From Saccharopolyspora aridisoli (GTDB taxonomy: Bacteria; Actinomycetota; Actinomycetes; Mycobacteriales; Pseudonocardiaceae), in the NCBI RefSeq assembly GCF_004348445.1, contig NZ_SMKV01000006.1, positions 62,001 through 126,000 of the forward strand: a stretch of 64,000 bases of DNA. The letters are read 5' to 3'. Positions 37,503-46,057 of this stretch are shown here, in pieces. The number at the start of each line of letters is the position of its first letter. Within the stretch, counting starts at the first letter, position 1. A program made the position numbers and the translations under genes. The notes under the pieces were generated by a model that searched no databases, was not told the origin of the DNA, and worked only from the letters and a program-made list of their open reading frames with translations.

Positions 37503-38315
37503 TCAGTGCTGAGAGGACCCGTCCACTTCGCCGAAGACCTCGCGCATGCCGACGGCGAGACCGGCCAGCCGGTCCGTGGCGTCCTGCAGCAGGTGCCGCT
37601 GCTCGCCCGAACCGCTCGCGGCCACCGCGCGCCCGGCCGCGGCGACCACACCGCCGTAATTTGATACGCCCTCGTCCAGCTCCGCCCGCAAACGGTCGAC
37701 GTCCGCGCGGAGCTCCTGCTGCTCGGCAGGTGGCGCGTAGCGCATCGCCGACTCCACCGCGACCAGACGCTTGGCGCCCCGGCGCAGCTCCTCCGCAGCG
37801 GTGTCCGCGGTCGCCCGCGCCTCGGCCGCCGAGGCGCCCGCACCGGCCGAGGTGAGCTCGGCCAGCGCGTTGTTCAGCGTCTGCTCCGCCTCCCGCAACC
37901 GCTGCATCGGCGGTCGCGCGGCCGAACCCGCAGCGGGCAGCGGCTCGCTGGCGGTGGACTCCGGCAGCGGCGTGTTCTTCAACTTCCGGTACTTCAACCC
38001 CGCGCTGACCGCGCCCACACCACCGGCCACGGCGACACCGCCGAGACCCAACGCGGCGGTCTCCCCGGCCAGCGACCACGCGAAGACCGTATCCACGATC
38101 GGCGTCATCCACGAAGCGACGGCGCCCAACCCGAAGACACCGGCGGTGGCGCCGCTGGTGCCCGCGAGCCGCTTGGCGGTCTTGCGCCGGCGGACAAGCC
38201 GGGCGCGCGGATCGCGCCAGTCGGCCCACTTGCGCCGGACCTCGGTCGCCACCGGCCCGCGCAGGGTTTCCAGGGCGGCCTCGCCCAGATGCGCGAGCTC
38301 CTGTTTCCGGGACAT
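37503..38315 (-). CDS. pspM: PspM-like phage-shock membrane protein
   Basis: 270 residues with an Arg-rich N-terminal part, two transmembrane helices (about 53-80 and 85-105) and a coiled-coil C-terminal half. It follows pspA by 16 bases and clgR lies upstream of both, the order of M. tuberculosis clgR-pspA-Rv2743c (PspM). There PspM recruits PspA to the membrane. ATG at 38315 follows GGAGG. The third mycobacterial member, pspN, is absent; the permease gene follows instead. Confidence 0.82.
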   Translation of the reverse strand: MSRKQELAHLGEAALETLRGPVATEVRRKWADWRDPRARLVRRRKTAKRLAGTSGATAGVFGLGAVASWMTPIVDTVFAWSLAGETAALGLGGVAVAGGVGAVSAGLKYRKLKNTPLPESTASEPLPAAGSAARPPMQRLREAEQTLNNALAELTSAGAGASAAEARATADTAAEELRRGAKRLVAVESAMRYAPPAEQQELRADVDRLRAELDEGVSNYGGVVAAAGRAVAASGSGEQRHLLQDATDRLAGLAVGMREVFGEVDGSSQH

Positions 38316-38331
38316 GGCGCCTCCGCCTCGA

Positions 38332-39162
38332 TCAGGCCTGGTCGGCCTGCGGCTTCTCCTGCTTCTTCGTCTCCGCAGGGGTCTGCTCACCGCTGCTGGA
38401 GAGCTCCTGCTGCGAACCGCCGGTGACCTGCTGCTGCTCGCCGCCACCCATGGAGGCGCGCAGCTGGGCTAGGCGGCTTGCGCCGGCCGCGTCCACGGAT
38501 GCCTGCTCGACCTCCATCATCCGGCCCTGCACGCTGTTCTCCGCGAGCTCCGCCTCGCCGAGGGCGGTGGTGTAGCGGCGCTCGATCTTGTCCCGGACCT
38601 CGTCCAGCGAGGGCGTGTTGCCTGGCGCGGAGACCTCGGTCATCGACTTCATCGACGCCGAGACCTGCTCCTGCATCTTGGCCTGCTCCAGCTGGCTGAG
38701 CAGCTTGGTGCGCTCGGCGATCTTCTGCTGCAGGACCTGCGCGTTGCGCTCGACGGCCTGCTTGGCCTGCTCGGCGGCACCCAGCGACTGGTCGTGCAGC
38801 GTCTTGAGGTCCTCGACGCCCTGCTCAGCGGTGACCAGCTGGCTGGCCAGCTGCGTCGCGGTCTCCTCGTACTTCTGAGCCTTGGCCTCATCGCCTTCGG
38901 TGCGAGCCTGGTCGGCCATCACCAGCGCCTGCTTGGCCGAGGCCTGCAGCTTCTCGACCTCGCCGAGCTGGCGGTTCAGCTTCATCTCGAGCTGGCGCTG
39001 GTTGCCGATCACCGACGCGGCCTGCTGGGAGAGGCTCTGGTGCTGCCGCTGGGCCTCTTCGATGGCCTGCTGGATCTGCACCTTGGGGTCGGCGTGCTCG
39101 TCGACCTTCGACGAGAACGACGCCATCAGGTACTTCCAGGCCTTCACGAACGGGTTGGCCAT
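38332..39162 (-). CDS. pspA: Phage shock protein A (PspA/IM30 family)
   Basis: 276 residues. It starts [27 protein letters not shown], the amphipathic membrane-binding helix, followed by a long coiled coil (about 25-220) and a Gln/Ser/Glu-rich tail. PspA maintains membrane integrity under envelope stress and polymerises on damaged membranes. ATG at 39162 has GGAGG directly upstream. The first gene of the pspA-pspM unit is separated from clgR by a terminator, so it has its own promoter. Confidence 0.96.
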   Translation of the reverse strand: MANPFVKAWKYLMASFSSKVDEHADPKVQIQQAIEEAQRQHQSLSQQAASVIGNQRQLEMKLNRQLGEVEKLQASAKQALVMADQARTEGDEAKAQKYEETATQLASQLVTAEQGVEDLKTLHDQSLGAAEQAKQAVERNAQVLQQKIAERTKLLSQLEQAKMQEQVSASMKSMTEVSAPGNTPSLDEVRDKIERRYTTALGEAELAENSVQGRMMEVEQASVDAAGASRLAQLRASMGGGEQQQVTGGSQQELSSSGEQTPAETKKQEKPQADQA

Positions 39163-39393
39163 CTCCTCCGCCTGCCTTCTCTCCGCTTGCCGGCTGCCCC
39201 CAGCCGATCTCTCGCCGATACAACGCATCAGGAGCCTCGGCTGGTTCCATCGTGTCAGGTAGTTGTGTCCGCTTCCACCAAACACGGCAGATCTCCGGGT
39301 ATTTCCCGGAGCGCTCAGCGTTGATCGAACCAGCTTCGTCCGACCGCCGCCGCTCCGGGGGCACAACGGACGTTGAACCGTGATCAACTAAAA

Positions 39394-39433
39394 CCCGACC
39401 GCCCCGGGGCCGGTGGCACGCGGGGCGGTCGGG
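39394..39433 (-). terminator. Rho-independent terminator of clgR
   Basis: A perfect 12-bp stem, CCCGACCGCCCC and its complement, with a 16-base loop, followed on the minus strand by TTTTAGTT. It lies 16 bases after the clgR stop and separates clgR from pspA. Confidence 0.85.
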
Positions 39434-39449
39434 TGTGTCGTCTAGTCGT

Positions 39450-39881
39450 TCAGGCGGCCACTACCTGCTTGCGCACAGGAGCGCTGATGCGCTGGCTGAG
39501 CACCGGCTGAAGCCCCGCGCGGGCGTCACCGGCATCGGCGAACTGCTGCTCGGCGTCGGCGAGCTCAGCACCGAGGAGGCTCGGCACCAGCTGACCACCG
39601 TCGAGGTCCGCGGTCGCTGGCTGCTCGACGACGGATGGCACGACCATCGTCCCGTCGAGGTCACCGGCCACGGTCACCAACAGCTCTGGCAGCGGCAGGT
39701 CCAAGGCATCACAGATCGAGGACAGCAGCTCACTGGACGCCTCCTTGCGGCCCCGTTCGACCTCGGACAGGTATCCGAGGCTCACCCGGGCAGCGCGCGA
39801 AACGTCCCGCAACGTCCGAGACTGTGCGGTCCGGGCGCGGCGCAGCCGTTCACCGACCGCCTCCCGCAACAATGCGGTCAT
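39450..39881 (-). CDS. clgR: XRE-family stress regulator ClgR
   Basis: 143 residues with an HTH ([31 protein letters not shown]). ClgR activates clp protease and, in mycobacteria, pspA genes. The very C-terminus is KQVVAA; ClgR orthologs end in a small hydrophobic Ala-Ala tail that makes them ClpP substrates, so a degron is likely. ATG at 39881 ([15 protein letters not shown]) follows GGGAGG. Its place upstream of pspA-pspM matches mycobacteria. Confidence 0.93.
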   Translation of the reverse strand: MTALLREAVGERLRRARTAQSRTLRDVSRAARVSLGYLSEVERGRKEASSELLSSICDALDLPLPELLVTVAGDLDGTMVVPSVVEQPATADLDGGQLVPSLLGAELADAEQQFADAGDARAGLQPVLSQRISAPVRKQVVAA

Positions 39882-40087
39882 CGCGCGCCTCCCTTCCTTC
39901 ATCGCCTTCCGCGTGCACTACGCGTGAACGCCCCCTACGTTACTCATCGATGGGCCGGAACGAGAACGATCGAGCGGAAGTCCGCCCAGGGCGAACGGTC
40001 CATGATCGATCGGTCTAGTCCCCGTTGGGCCATGTCTGCGCAGCGCACAGCGCACGCGAACACCTGCCGACCCCTCCTTCAAATTGT

Positions 40088-40579
40088 TCAACGCAGCAGC
40101 CCGGCGAAGTGTTCCAGAGCCACCCGAACGGCCGCCGCGCGCACCGCGTGACGATCACCGTCGAGCACCACCGTGCGCACCTGCGTTCCCCGCGGACCGG
40201 CGAAGCCCAGGTGAACGGTGCCAGGAGCGACTCCGTCCTGCGGGCCCGGGCCCGCCACCCCGGTGAGCCCGAGGCCCCAGTCCGCCCCGCACCGACGCGA
40301 CGCGCCGACGGCGAGTTGGGCGGCAACGTCCGGGTGAACCGCGCCGTGCTCGGCGAGCAGGTCGGCGTCCACCCCGGCGAGCCGCTCCTTGAGGTCGGTG
40401 GCGTAGACGACCAGACCGCCGCGCACCACGGCGCTGGCGCCGGGCACCTCGGTCAGCACGGCGGTGACCAGTCCCGCGGTGAGCGATTCCGAGGTCGCGA
40501 CCGTCTCACCGCGCTGCCGCAGAGCCTCGATCAGCGCCGCGACCTGCGGGTACGGCAGGCCGAGGGGTTCGAGGATCAT
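40088..40579 (-). CDS. cinA: CinA C-terminal domain protein (nicotinamide-nucleotide amidohydrolase, PncC-like)
   Basis: 163 residues consisting only of the CinA C-terminal/PncC domain, with ATSESLTAGLV, VVYATDLKERLAGV and GLTGVAGPGPQDG. The family deamidates NMN in pyridine-nucleotide salvage. The ATG overlaps the pgsA stop (ATGA). It is part of the overlapping rimO-pgsA-cinA unit. Confidence 0.94.
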   Translation of the reverse strand: MILEPLGLPYPQVAALIEALRQRGETVATSESLTAGLVTAVLTEVPGASAVVRGGLVVYATDLKERLAGVDADLLAEHGAVHPDVAAQLAVGASRRCGADWGLGLTGVAGPGPQDGVAPGTVHLGFAGPRGTQVRTVVLDGDRHAVRAAAVRVALEHFAGLLR

Positions 40580-41166
40580 GCGCCGGCCTTCGTGCCGCCC
40601 GCGGCCCGCAGCCGCAGCGCGCGGATCACGTAATCCAGGCCGGTCACGACGGTGGCGATCAGCGCCGCGCCGAGCACGACCCAGCGCGGGATGTCGATCC
40701 AGGAGCCCAGCGGGAGCAGGTAGAGCCCGATCGCGATGGCTTGCAGCAGCGTCTTGATCTTGCCGCCGTGGCTGGCCGCGATCACTCCGTGCCGGATCAC
40801 CCAGAACCGAAGCAGCGTCACGCCCAGCTCGCGGACGATGATCACCCAGGTCGCCCACCACCACAGGTCGCCGAGCAGGCTCAGCCCGACCAGCGCGGCG
40901 CCGGTGAGCGCCTTGTCGGCGATGGGATCGGCGATCTTGCCGAAGTCGGTGACCAGCCCGCGCTTGCGGGCGATCTCGCCGTCGATGCGGTCGGTGATGG
41001 AGGCCAGCGCGAACACACCGGTGGCGATCCAGCGCCACAACGCGTCGTGCCCGTCGCCCCAGAACAGCGCGACCAGGAAGACCGGGACCAGCAGCAGCCG
41101 GGACATGGTCAGCACGTTGGCGATGTTGAGGACGGGCGCCTGCGGCGCCTGGCCTTCTGCCGTCAT
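40576..41166 (-). CDS. pgsA: CDP-diacylglycerol--glycerol-3-phosphate 3-phosphatidyltransferase PgsA
   Basis: 196-residue membrane enzyme of phosphatidylglycerol synthesis. The CDP-alcohol phosphotransferase signature DG-x2-AR-x8-G-x3-D-x3-D is exact (DGEIAR, then G, D and D in GKIADPIAD). About five transmembrane helices. The ATG overlaps the rimO stop. In M. tuberculosis pgsA3 sits in the same place. Confidence 0.96.
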   Translation of the reverse strand: MTAEGQAPQAPVLNIANVLTMSRLLLVPVFLVALFWGDGHDALWRWIATGVFALASITDRIDGEIARKRGLVTDFGKIADPIADKALTGAALVGLSLLGDLWWWATWVIIVRELGVTLLRFWVIRHGVIAASHGGKIKTLLQAIAIGLYLLPLGSWIDIPRWVVLGAALIATVVTGLDYVIRALRLRAAGGTKAGA

Positions 41167-42581
41167 GGCTGCTCCCCGGACTTCTCCAGCGGCCGCACCA
41201 CGAGGTCCACGCCTTCGCTGTCGATGACCTCGCAGCGCACCAGCTCACCCACGGCGAGCTCGTCGCACTCGACGATCAGGCATTCGCCGTCGACCTCGGG
41301 CCCCTGGTGATCGGCGCGGCCGATGACGTCGTCATCGTCGAAGCGCTCGACGATGACGCTGACCTCGGTGCCGATGCGGTCCTCGGCGCGCTGCGCGATC
41401 AGCTCGTCGGCCAGGGCGGTCAGCTGCTCGACGCGCTTGGCGACCACGTCCGGGTCGAGCTTGTCGTCGAAGCCGGCGGCCTCGGTGCCGTCCTCGTCGG
41501 AGTAGCCGAACACGCCGATGGCGTCGAGCCGGGCGCGGGTGAGGAAGTCCTGCAGTTCGGCGAAGTCCTGCTCGCTCTCACCGGGGAAGCCGACGATGAA
41601 GTTGCTTCGGATGCCCGCTTCCGGGGCCAGCTCCCGGATCTGCTCGATGAGCTGCAGGAACGACTCGGTGGAACCGAACCGGCGCATCCGGCGCAGCACG
41701 GACTCGCTGGAGTGCTGGAAGGACAGGTCGAAGTAGCGCGCCACGCCCGGCGTGGTGGCGATGGTGCGCACCAAGCCCGGGCGGGTCTCGGCGGGCTGCA
41801 GGTAGGACACCCGCACGCGCTCGACGCCGTCGAGCTCGGCAAGCCTCGGCAGCAGGGTTTCCAGCGCGCGCTGGTCGGAGAGGTCCTTGCCGTAGGAGGT
41901 GGAGTTCTCGCTGACCAGGAACAGCTCCTTGGCGCCGTTGCGGGCCAGCCAGGCGCCTTCGCCGAGGACCTCCTCCGGCGGGCGGGACAGGAAGGAGCCG
42001 CGGAACGACGGGATGGCGCAGAACGAGCAGCGGCGGTCGCAGCCGGAGGCGAGCTTGAGCGCCGCGACCGGTGAGTCGTCGAGCCTGCGGCGGGAGACCT
42101 CGCGCGCGGCGGGGACCCAGCCGTGACCGGGGACGGCGACCTCGGCCGCGGCGGCCGGGCGCGAGACTGGGCTGATCGGCAGCATCGTGCGCCGGTCCTG
42201 CGGCTGGTGGGGCTGCACGGCGCGACCGGCGAGGACGTCATCGAGCCGGTCGGCGAGGTTGTCGTAGTGGTCGAAGCCCAGGACGGCGTCGGCTTCGGGC
42301 ATCTGCTCGGCGAGTTCGGCGCCGTAGCGCTCTGCCATGCAGCCGACGGCAACGACCTTCGCTCCGGTGTCGGAGGCGGCCAGCAGCGTGTCCACGGAGT
42401 CCTTCTTGGCTGACTCGACGAAGCCGCAGGTGTTGACCACGACGACTTCGGCGTCGTCGGGTTCGACGAGGTCCCAGCCCCGGCCGTGCAAGTTCCCGGC
42501 GAGTTCCTCGGAATCGACCTCGTTGCGGGCGCAACCGAGCGTGACCATGGCGACTCGGTGGTGTTGCTGCTCGGTTGACAT
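41163..42581 (-). CDS. rimO: Ribosomal protein S12 methylthiotransferase RimO
   Basis: A radical-SAM enzyme that thiomethylates S12 Asp88. The N-terminal UPF0004 domain has [13 protein letters not shown] and two further Cys (NTCGF and VGCMAERYG). The radical-SAM cluster is [15 protein letters not shown], and there is a C-terminal TRAM domain. 472 residues; ATG at 42581. It is divergent from the first NAGS gene. Confidence 0.97.
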   Translation of the reverse strand: MSTEQQHHRVAMVTLGCARNEVDSEELAGNLHGRGWDLVEPDDAEVVVVNTCGFVESAKKDSVDTLLAASDTGAKVVAVGCMAERYGAELAEQMPEADAVLGFDHYDNLADRLDDVLAGRAVQPHQPQDRRTMLPISPVSRPAAAAEVAVPGHGWVPAAREVSRRRLDDSPVAALKLASGCDRRCSFCAIPSFRGSFLSRPPEEVLGEGAWLARNGAKELFLVSENSTSYGKDLSDQRALETLLPRLAELDGVERVRVSYLQPAETRPGLVRTIATTPGVARYFDLSFQHSSESVLRRMRRFGSTESFLQLIEQIRELAPEAGIRSNFIVGFPGESEQDFAELQDFLTRARLDAIGVFGYSDEDGTEAAGFDDKLDPDVVAKRVEQLTALADELIAQRAEDRIGTEVSVIVERFDDDDVIGRADHQGPEVDGECLIVECDELAVGELVRCEVIDSEGVDLVVRPLEKSGEQP

Positions 42582-42693
42582 AGGTCGAGCCTAACGTCCC
42601 TGCTGTCGACCCTCGGCAACGAGCCTGCCACCGCAGAATGCCTCCCGAGTGGTGGCCAGGATTACGACTGTCCGGAAGACCGTCGTCCTCTTG

Positions 42694-42712
42694 AGTGGTT
42701 AGGCTTACCTAA
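42694..42712. promoter_or_regulatory. Probable DtxR/IdeR-type iron box
   Basis: AGTGGTTAGGCTTACCTAA agrees at 15 of 19 positions with the known consensus TTAGGTTAGGCTAACCTAA. It ends one base before the GTG start of the first N-acetylglutamate synthase and lies in the rimO divergent region. It overlaps a possible -10 (TAGGCT at 42700-42705), so bound repressor would block transcription. Confidence 0.6.
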
Positions 42713-42713
42713 C

Positions 42714-43214
42714 GTGAATGCCATCGAGGTGCGACCGGCCCGAGTCCGCGACGCGCGAGCGATCAAGTCGCTGATCGACCACTACGCGGGAGAGGTGGTC
42801 CTCGGCAAGGAACTGGTCACCCTCTACGAGGACATCCAGGAGTTCCGGGTCGCCGAGGGCGACGGGCACATCATCGGCTGCGGAGCGCTGCACGTGCTGT
42901 GGGAAGACCTCGCCGAGATCCGCACCGTGGCCGTCGACCCGACGGAGAGGGGACGCGGGGTCGGCCACCTCATCGTCGACCGGCTGATCGAGCACGCGGC
43001 GGAGCTAGGGCTGCCCCGGATCTTCGTGCTGACCTTCGAGACGGAGTTCTTCGGCAGGCACGGCTTCCGGCCGATCGCCAACACGCCCGTCCCGCCGGAG
43101 GTCTACGACGAGATCCGTCAGTCGCCGGACGAGGGCGTCGCCCAGTTCCTGGACCTGGCGCACGTCAAGCCGAACACCCTGGGCAACACGCGGATGCTGT
43201 TGCAGCTGGCCTGA
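42714..43214 (+). CDS. argA: Amino-acid N-acetyltransferase (GNAT N-acetylglutamate synthase), copy 1
   Basis: 166-residue GNAT enzyme like M. tuberculosis Rv2747, which acetylates glutamate at the start of arginine synthesis. The acetyl-CoA loop is VDPTERGRGVGHLIV. Family-typical stretches are ELVTLYEDIQEF, GCGALHVLWEDLAEIRTVAVDP, FFGRHGF and KPNTLGNTRML. No Shine-Dalgarno precedes the GTG, so the mRNA may be leaderless. It is followed by a paralogue 42 bases downstream. Confidence 0.93.
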   Translation: MNAIEVRPARVRDARAIKSLIDHYAGEVVLGKELVTLYEDIQEFRVAEGDGHIIGCGALHVLWEDLAEIRTVAVDPTERGRGVGHLIVDRLIEHAAELGLPRIFVLTFETEFFGRHGFRPIANTPVPPEVYDEIRQSPDEGVAQFLDLAHVKPNTLGNTRMLLQLA

Positions 43215-43256
43215 TGTTCGCGCGCTCCGCCGAGGACGCGGCGCTACGATGAATGC

Positions 43257-43775
43257 ATGAATGGTTATGCGCCGTCGGAGATAGTGATTCGGCGGGCTCG
43301 GATCGGTGACGTTCCGACGATCAAGGCGCTGGTCGACACCTACGCGGGAGAAGTGCTCCTGGAGAAGGAACTCGTCACGCTCTACGAGGACATCCAGGAG
43401 TTCTGGGTGGCCGAGGACGGCGGTCGCGTGGTCGGTTGCGGCGCGCTGCACGTGCTGTGGGAAGACCTCGCCGAGATCCGCACGGTGGCGATCGACCCGG
43501 TGGTCAAGGGACGCGGCATCGGTCACCGCGTCGTCCGGCGGCTCGTCGAGCTGGCCACCGAGCTGGGCCTCACGCGCGTGTTCGTGCTGACCTTCGAAAC
43601 GGAGTTCTTCGGGCGGCACGGTTTTCGCACCATCGACGGCGCTCCGGTCAGCCCCGAGGTCTACGAGGAGATGCGGCGGTCGGTCGACGCGGGCGTCGCG
43701 GAGTTCCTGGACCTGGCCAACATCAAGCCCAACACCCTGGGCAACACCCGGATGCTCCTCGAACTCCCGGCGTGA
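43257..43775 (+). CDS. argA: Amino-acid N-acetyltransferase (GNAT N-acetylglutamate synthase), copy 2
   Basis: 172 residues, closely similar to the preceding gene throughout (shared ELVTLYEDIQEF, GCGALHVLWEDLAEIRTVA, FVLTFETEFFGRHGF, KPNTLGNTRMLL). The acetyl-CoA loop is GRGIGHRVV. TACGAT lies 6 bases before the ATG, suggesting its own leaderless transcript in addition to any read-through. This copy is nearer to recalled Rv2747 (EFWVA, GVAEFLDL) than copy 1. Confidence 0.93.
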   Translation: MNGYAPSEIVIRRARIGDVPTIKALVDTYAGEVLLEKELVTLYEDIQEFWVAEDGGRVVGCGALHVLWEDLAEIRTVAIDPVVKGRGIGHRVVRRLVELATELGLTRVFVLTFETEFFGRHGFRTIDGAPVSPEVYEEMRRSVDAGVAEFLDLANIKPNTLGNTRMLLELPA

Positions 43776-44018
43776 CCAGGTCTTCTCGAGCACCAGGCGA
43801 GGGGCTCAGCTCGTACCGCCGACGATGTCACCACTGTGGCAAGCGGAGTGGCGCGCGAGTCCAACGCTCAGGGTCCGTCGCCCGCAGCGAGGTGGACCCG
43901 AGGTCCGGCAAGTCGTTCATCAACCGTTCGCGTTCGTAAGTTCGCAACTTTCTCACAAGCCCCTCTGGCACCGGTTATAAACACCTGTGGTCATTCGTTC
44001 CACCCAGAGGAGACCGCC

Positions 44019-44522
44019 TTGGAACGCAACCGTCGCCGTGGCCTGATCGCCACCGTGGCCGCCACCGGTGCCTTGCTCCTGACCAGCGGAACGGCGCTCG
44101 CCGCCGACCTCACGCCCGAAGAGCTGCAGAAGACCACCGACAGCTACCTCTTCGAGTACTCGCTCGACGAGTTCACCCAGATCCGTTCGGAGCAGCCCCA
44201 CGCCGACCAGCTCGACTGGTCGTCCGACGGCTGCTCCTACTCCCCGGATTCGCCGTTCGGCTACGAGTTCCTGGAGAGCTGCGACCGGCACGACTTCGGC
44301 TACCGCAACCACAAGTCGCAGGAGCGGTTCACCGAGGACAACCGGCTGAAGATCGACGACAACTTCCACGACGACATGTACTCGGCGTGCGATGGCGACG
44401 GCGCCTGCGAGTCAACAGCGGACCTGTACTACGAGGCCGTTCGCCAGTTCGGCGGGTCCGCCTCGTCGGTCGCCGAAGCCGTGGAGATGGCCAACATCCC
44501 GGAGCGCGCGGCCCAGCGCTGA
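44019..44522 (+). CDS. Secreted prokaryotic phospholipase A2
   Basis: The 167-residue precursor has a Sec signal (RRRGLIATVAATGALLLTSG, cut after ALA near residue 27). The mature domain carries DGCSYSPDSPFGYEF and the catalytic His-Asp in SCDRHDFGYRNHK, with DDNFHDDMYSAC downstream. Four Cys can form the two disulfides known from Streptomyces PLA2. It hydrolyses the sn-2 ester of phospholipids, calcium-dependent in the family. TTG at 44019 is chosen because AGAGGAGA lies 5 bases upstream. A TATAAA -10-like motif is at 43976-43981. Confidence 0.93.
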   Translation: MERNRRRGLIATVAATGALLLTSGTALAADLTPEELQKTTDSYLFEYSLDEFTQIRSEQPHADQLDWSSDGCSYSPDSPFGYEFLESCDRHDFGYRNHKSQERFTEDNRLKIDDNFHDDMYSACDGDGACESTADLYYEAVRQFGGSASSVAEAVEMANIPERAAQR

Positions 44523-44540
44523 CGGGTCACGACAGCAGAA

Positions 44541-44582
44541 GACCCCCACCCGGCGGGAGGACCATCTCTCCGGGTGGGGGTC
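44541..44582. terminator. Bidirectional terminator between phospholipase and beta-propeller genes
   Basis: A perfect 13-bp stem, GACCCCCACCCGG and its complement, with a 16-base loop, lies between convergent genes. There is no strong T-tract. Confidence 0.8.
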
Positions 44583-44596
44583 GTTCGTGAGGGCCG

Positions 44597-45871
44597 TCAG
44601 CGGCCGATTCGGGTGTCCATCGGACGGGGTTCGGACTTCGCCGCCGCGGTCCCCCCGTCGATCGGGCCGACGCCGTAGAACGCTTCGCACGGCCCGCCGA
44701 TGTAGTGCTCGAAGTCCGTGGTCACGTGGATCATGGACTCGCCGTCCTCGGTGGCCAGCAGGGTGGGGCTGAAGTTCCGGCAGGAGCTGCCCTGGTTGTA
44801 GCTGAGCTGCACCGGGGACGGGACCTCCTTCCACGGCCCGTCGAGGTCCTCCGGGTTGTCGTTGACCATCACGGTCTTGCCGTTGCCGGGTGCCCAGCCG
44901 CCGTTGTCACCGCCGAGCATCTGGTAGCCCAGCAGCAGTCGTCCGTTGGGGTTAGGACCGGGCGCGAGCGCGATGGTCGGCGTTCCGAGGGGCTGCCCAC
45001 CGGTGTCGGAGACGATCTCTGTGCCCAGGTCGTAGGGGTCGCCCCAGTCCCAGCCGTCGGAGGATTCGCGGATCCAGACCGTGCACGTGTGCACCGGGTC
45101 GTAATTGCAGACCTCGTAGACCATCAGGTAGGTGCCGTCCGGCAGTTTGCGGACTCCCGACATTCCGGGGCGCACCGTGAACTCGTCGTTCTTCAGCATG
45201 TCCTTCACATCGGTCCAATTGCGACCGTCCGAGGACCGCACCTGCACCAGTTTTTGATCGTGCTTCGGGTCGCTGTCATCGGAATAGAAAGCGACCAGAT
45301 CGCCTTGCTCGGAAACGGTGAACTCGGGTTCCCACACACCGGGCCCGACCGGGGCCTGCACGAGGTCGGAGAGGTAGCTCCAGGTCTTGCCGTGGTCGTC
45401 GCTGCGCCACACGCGGATGCTGGTCCGCCGCTCGTCCTCGTCGGAGCCGATGCCCGCGGAACCGGCCCACAGCAGCGTCCCGGCAGGCATGTCGCCGACC
45501 TGCTGCGGCAGCTCGTACAGCGTCGAGCAGCACATTCCCTTGGTGTCCTCACCTGCGGGATCGCGGATCTCGGAGAGCGGCTGGAAGGTCTTGCCGTCAT
45601 CGCGGCTCTCGAAGATCACCGCGAAACCGGCGTTGTCCCGGTAGGTCGTCATGCTCGACAGCACGCGGCCGTTGGCCTCGCCGGAGTTCTCCAGCCGCAC
45701 CAGGCGCGGATAGCTGGACCCGCCGACGCGCAGCAGCTCACCCTTGTCCACGTCTTGGGTCCCGACGTCACCGGGAGCGGGTGCGGACAACGCCGCGTGT
45801 TGGAATCCCGCGGCCACCAATGCCGCCGAGAACAACACGACCAACAAAGCGCGAACTTTTCGGTAGACCAT
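44597..45871 (-). CDS. Secreted BNR/Asp-box beta-propeller glycosidase (sialidase superfamily, GH93-like)
   Basis: 424 residues with a signal peptide (ALLVVLFSAALVAAGFQHAALS). Asp-box repeats SRDDGKTF, SDDHGKTW and SSDGRNW mark a six-bladed propeller. SYPRLVRL near the start and GVWEPEF followed by FYSDDSD resemble GH93 exo-arabinanases more than true sialidases. A glycan substrate is inferred. ATG at 45871 is chosen over a TTG six bases upstream because GAGGGG is better placed. It is convergent with the phospholipase gene. Confidence 0.8.
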   Translation of the reverse strand: MVYRKVRALLVVLFSAALVAAGFQHAALSAPAPGDVGTQDVDKGELLRVGGSSYPRLVRLENSGEANGRVLSSMTTYRDNAGFAVIFESRDDGKTFQPLSEIRDPAGEDTKGMCCSTLYELPQQVGDMPAGTLLWAGSAGIGSDEDERRTSIRVWRSDDHGKTWSYLSDLVQAPVGPGVWEPEFTVSEQGDLVAFYSDDSDPKHDQKLVQVRSSDGRNWTDVKDMLKNDEFTVRPGMSGVRKLPDGTYLMVYEVCNYDPVHTCTVWIRESSDGWDWGDPYDLGTEIVSDTGGQPLGTPTIALAPGPNPNGRLLLGYQMLGGDNGGWAPGNGKTVMVNDNPEDLDGPWKEVPSPVQLSYNQGSSCRNFSPTLLATEDGESMIHVTTDFEHYIGGPCEAFYGVGPIDGGTAAAKSEPRPMDTRIGR

Positions 45872-46057
45872 GCGCAATACCCCTCAACCCGCGGGCGGTT
45901 CGGCCGTCAGCGGCGGAAAGGCTATCTCAGGACAGATCTTGATCGAGCCCTTCTGGAAATTCGTTCAGAGCAATTGGGAGAACGCAAACGGAGCAGTGGG
46001 AAGAATGCGGAACGAACGGTGGCGAACAACCGTGAAAAGCGCGGAAAAGCGAAACGG

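Noticed and set aside
39903-39960. ClgR operator upstream of clgR
   Set aside because: GTTCAC and GTGCAC half-sites are present, but the match to the GTTCGC-N5-GCG type consensus is too weak to claim.
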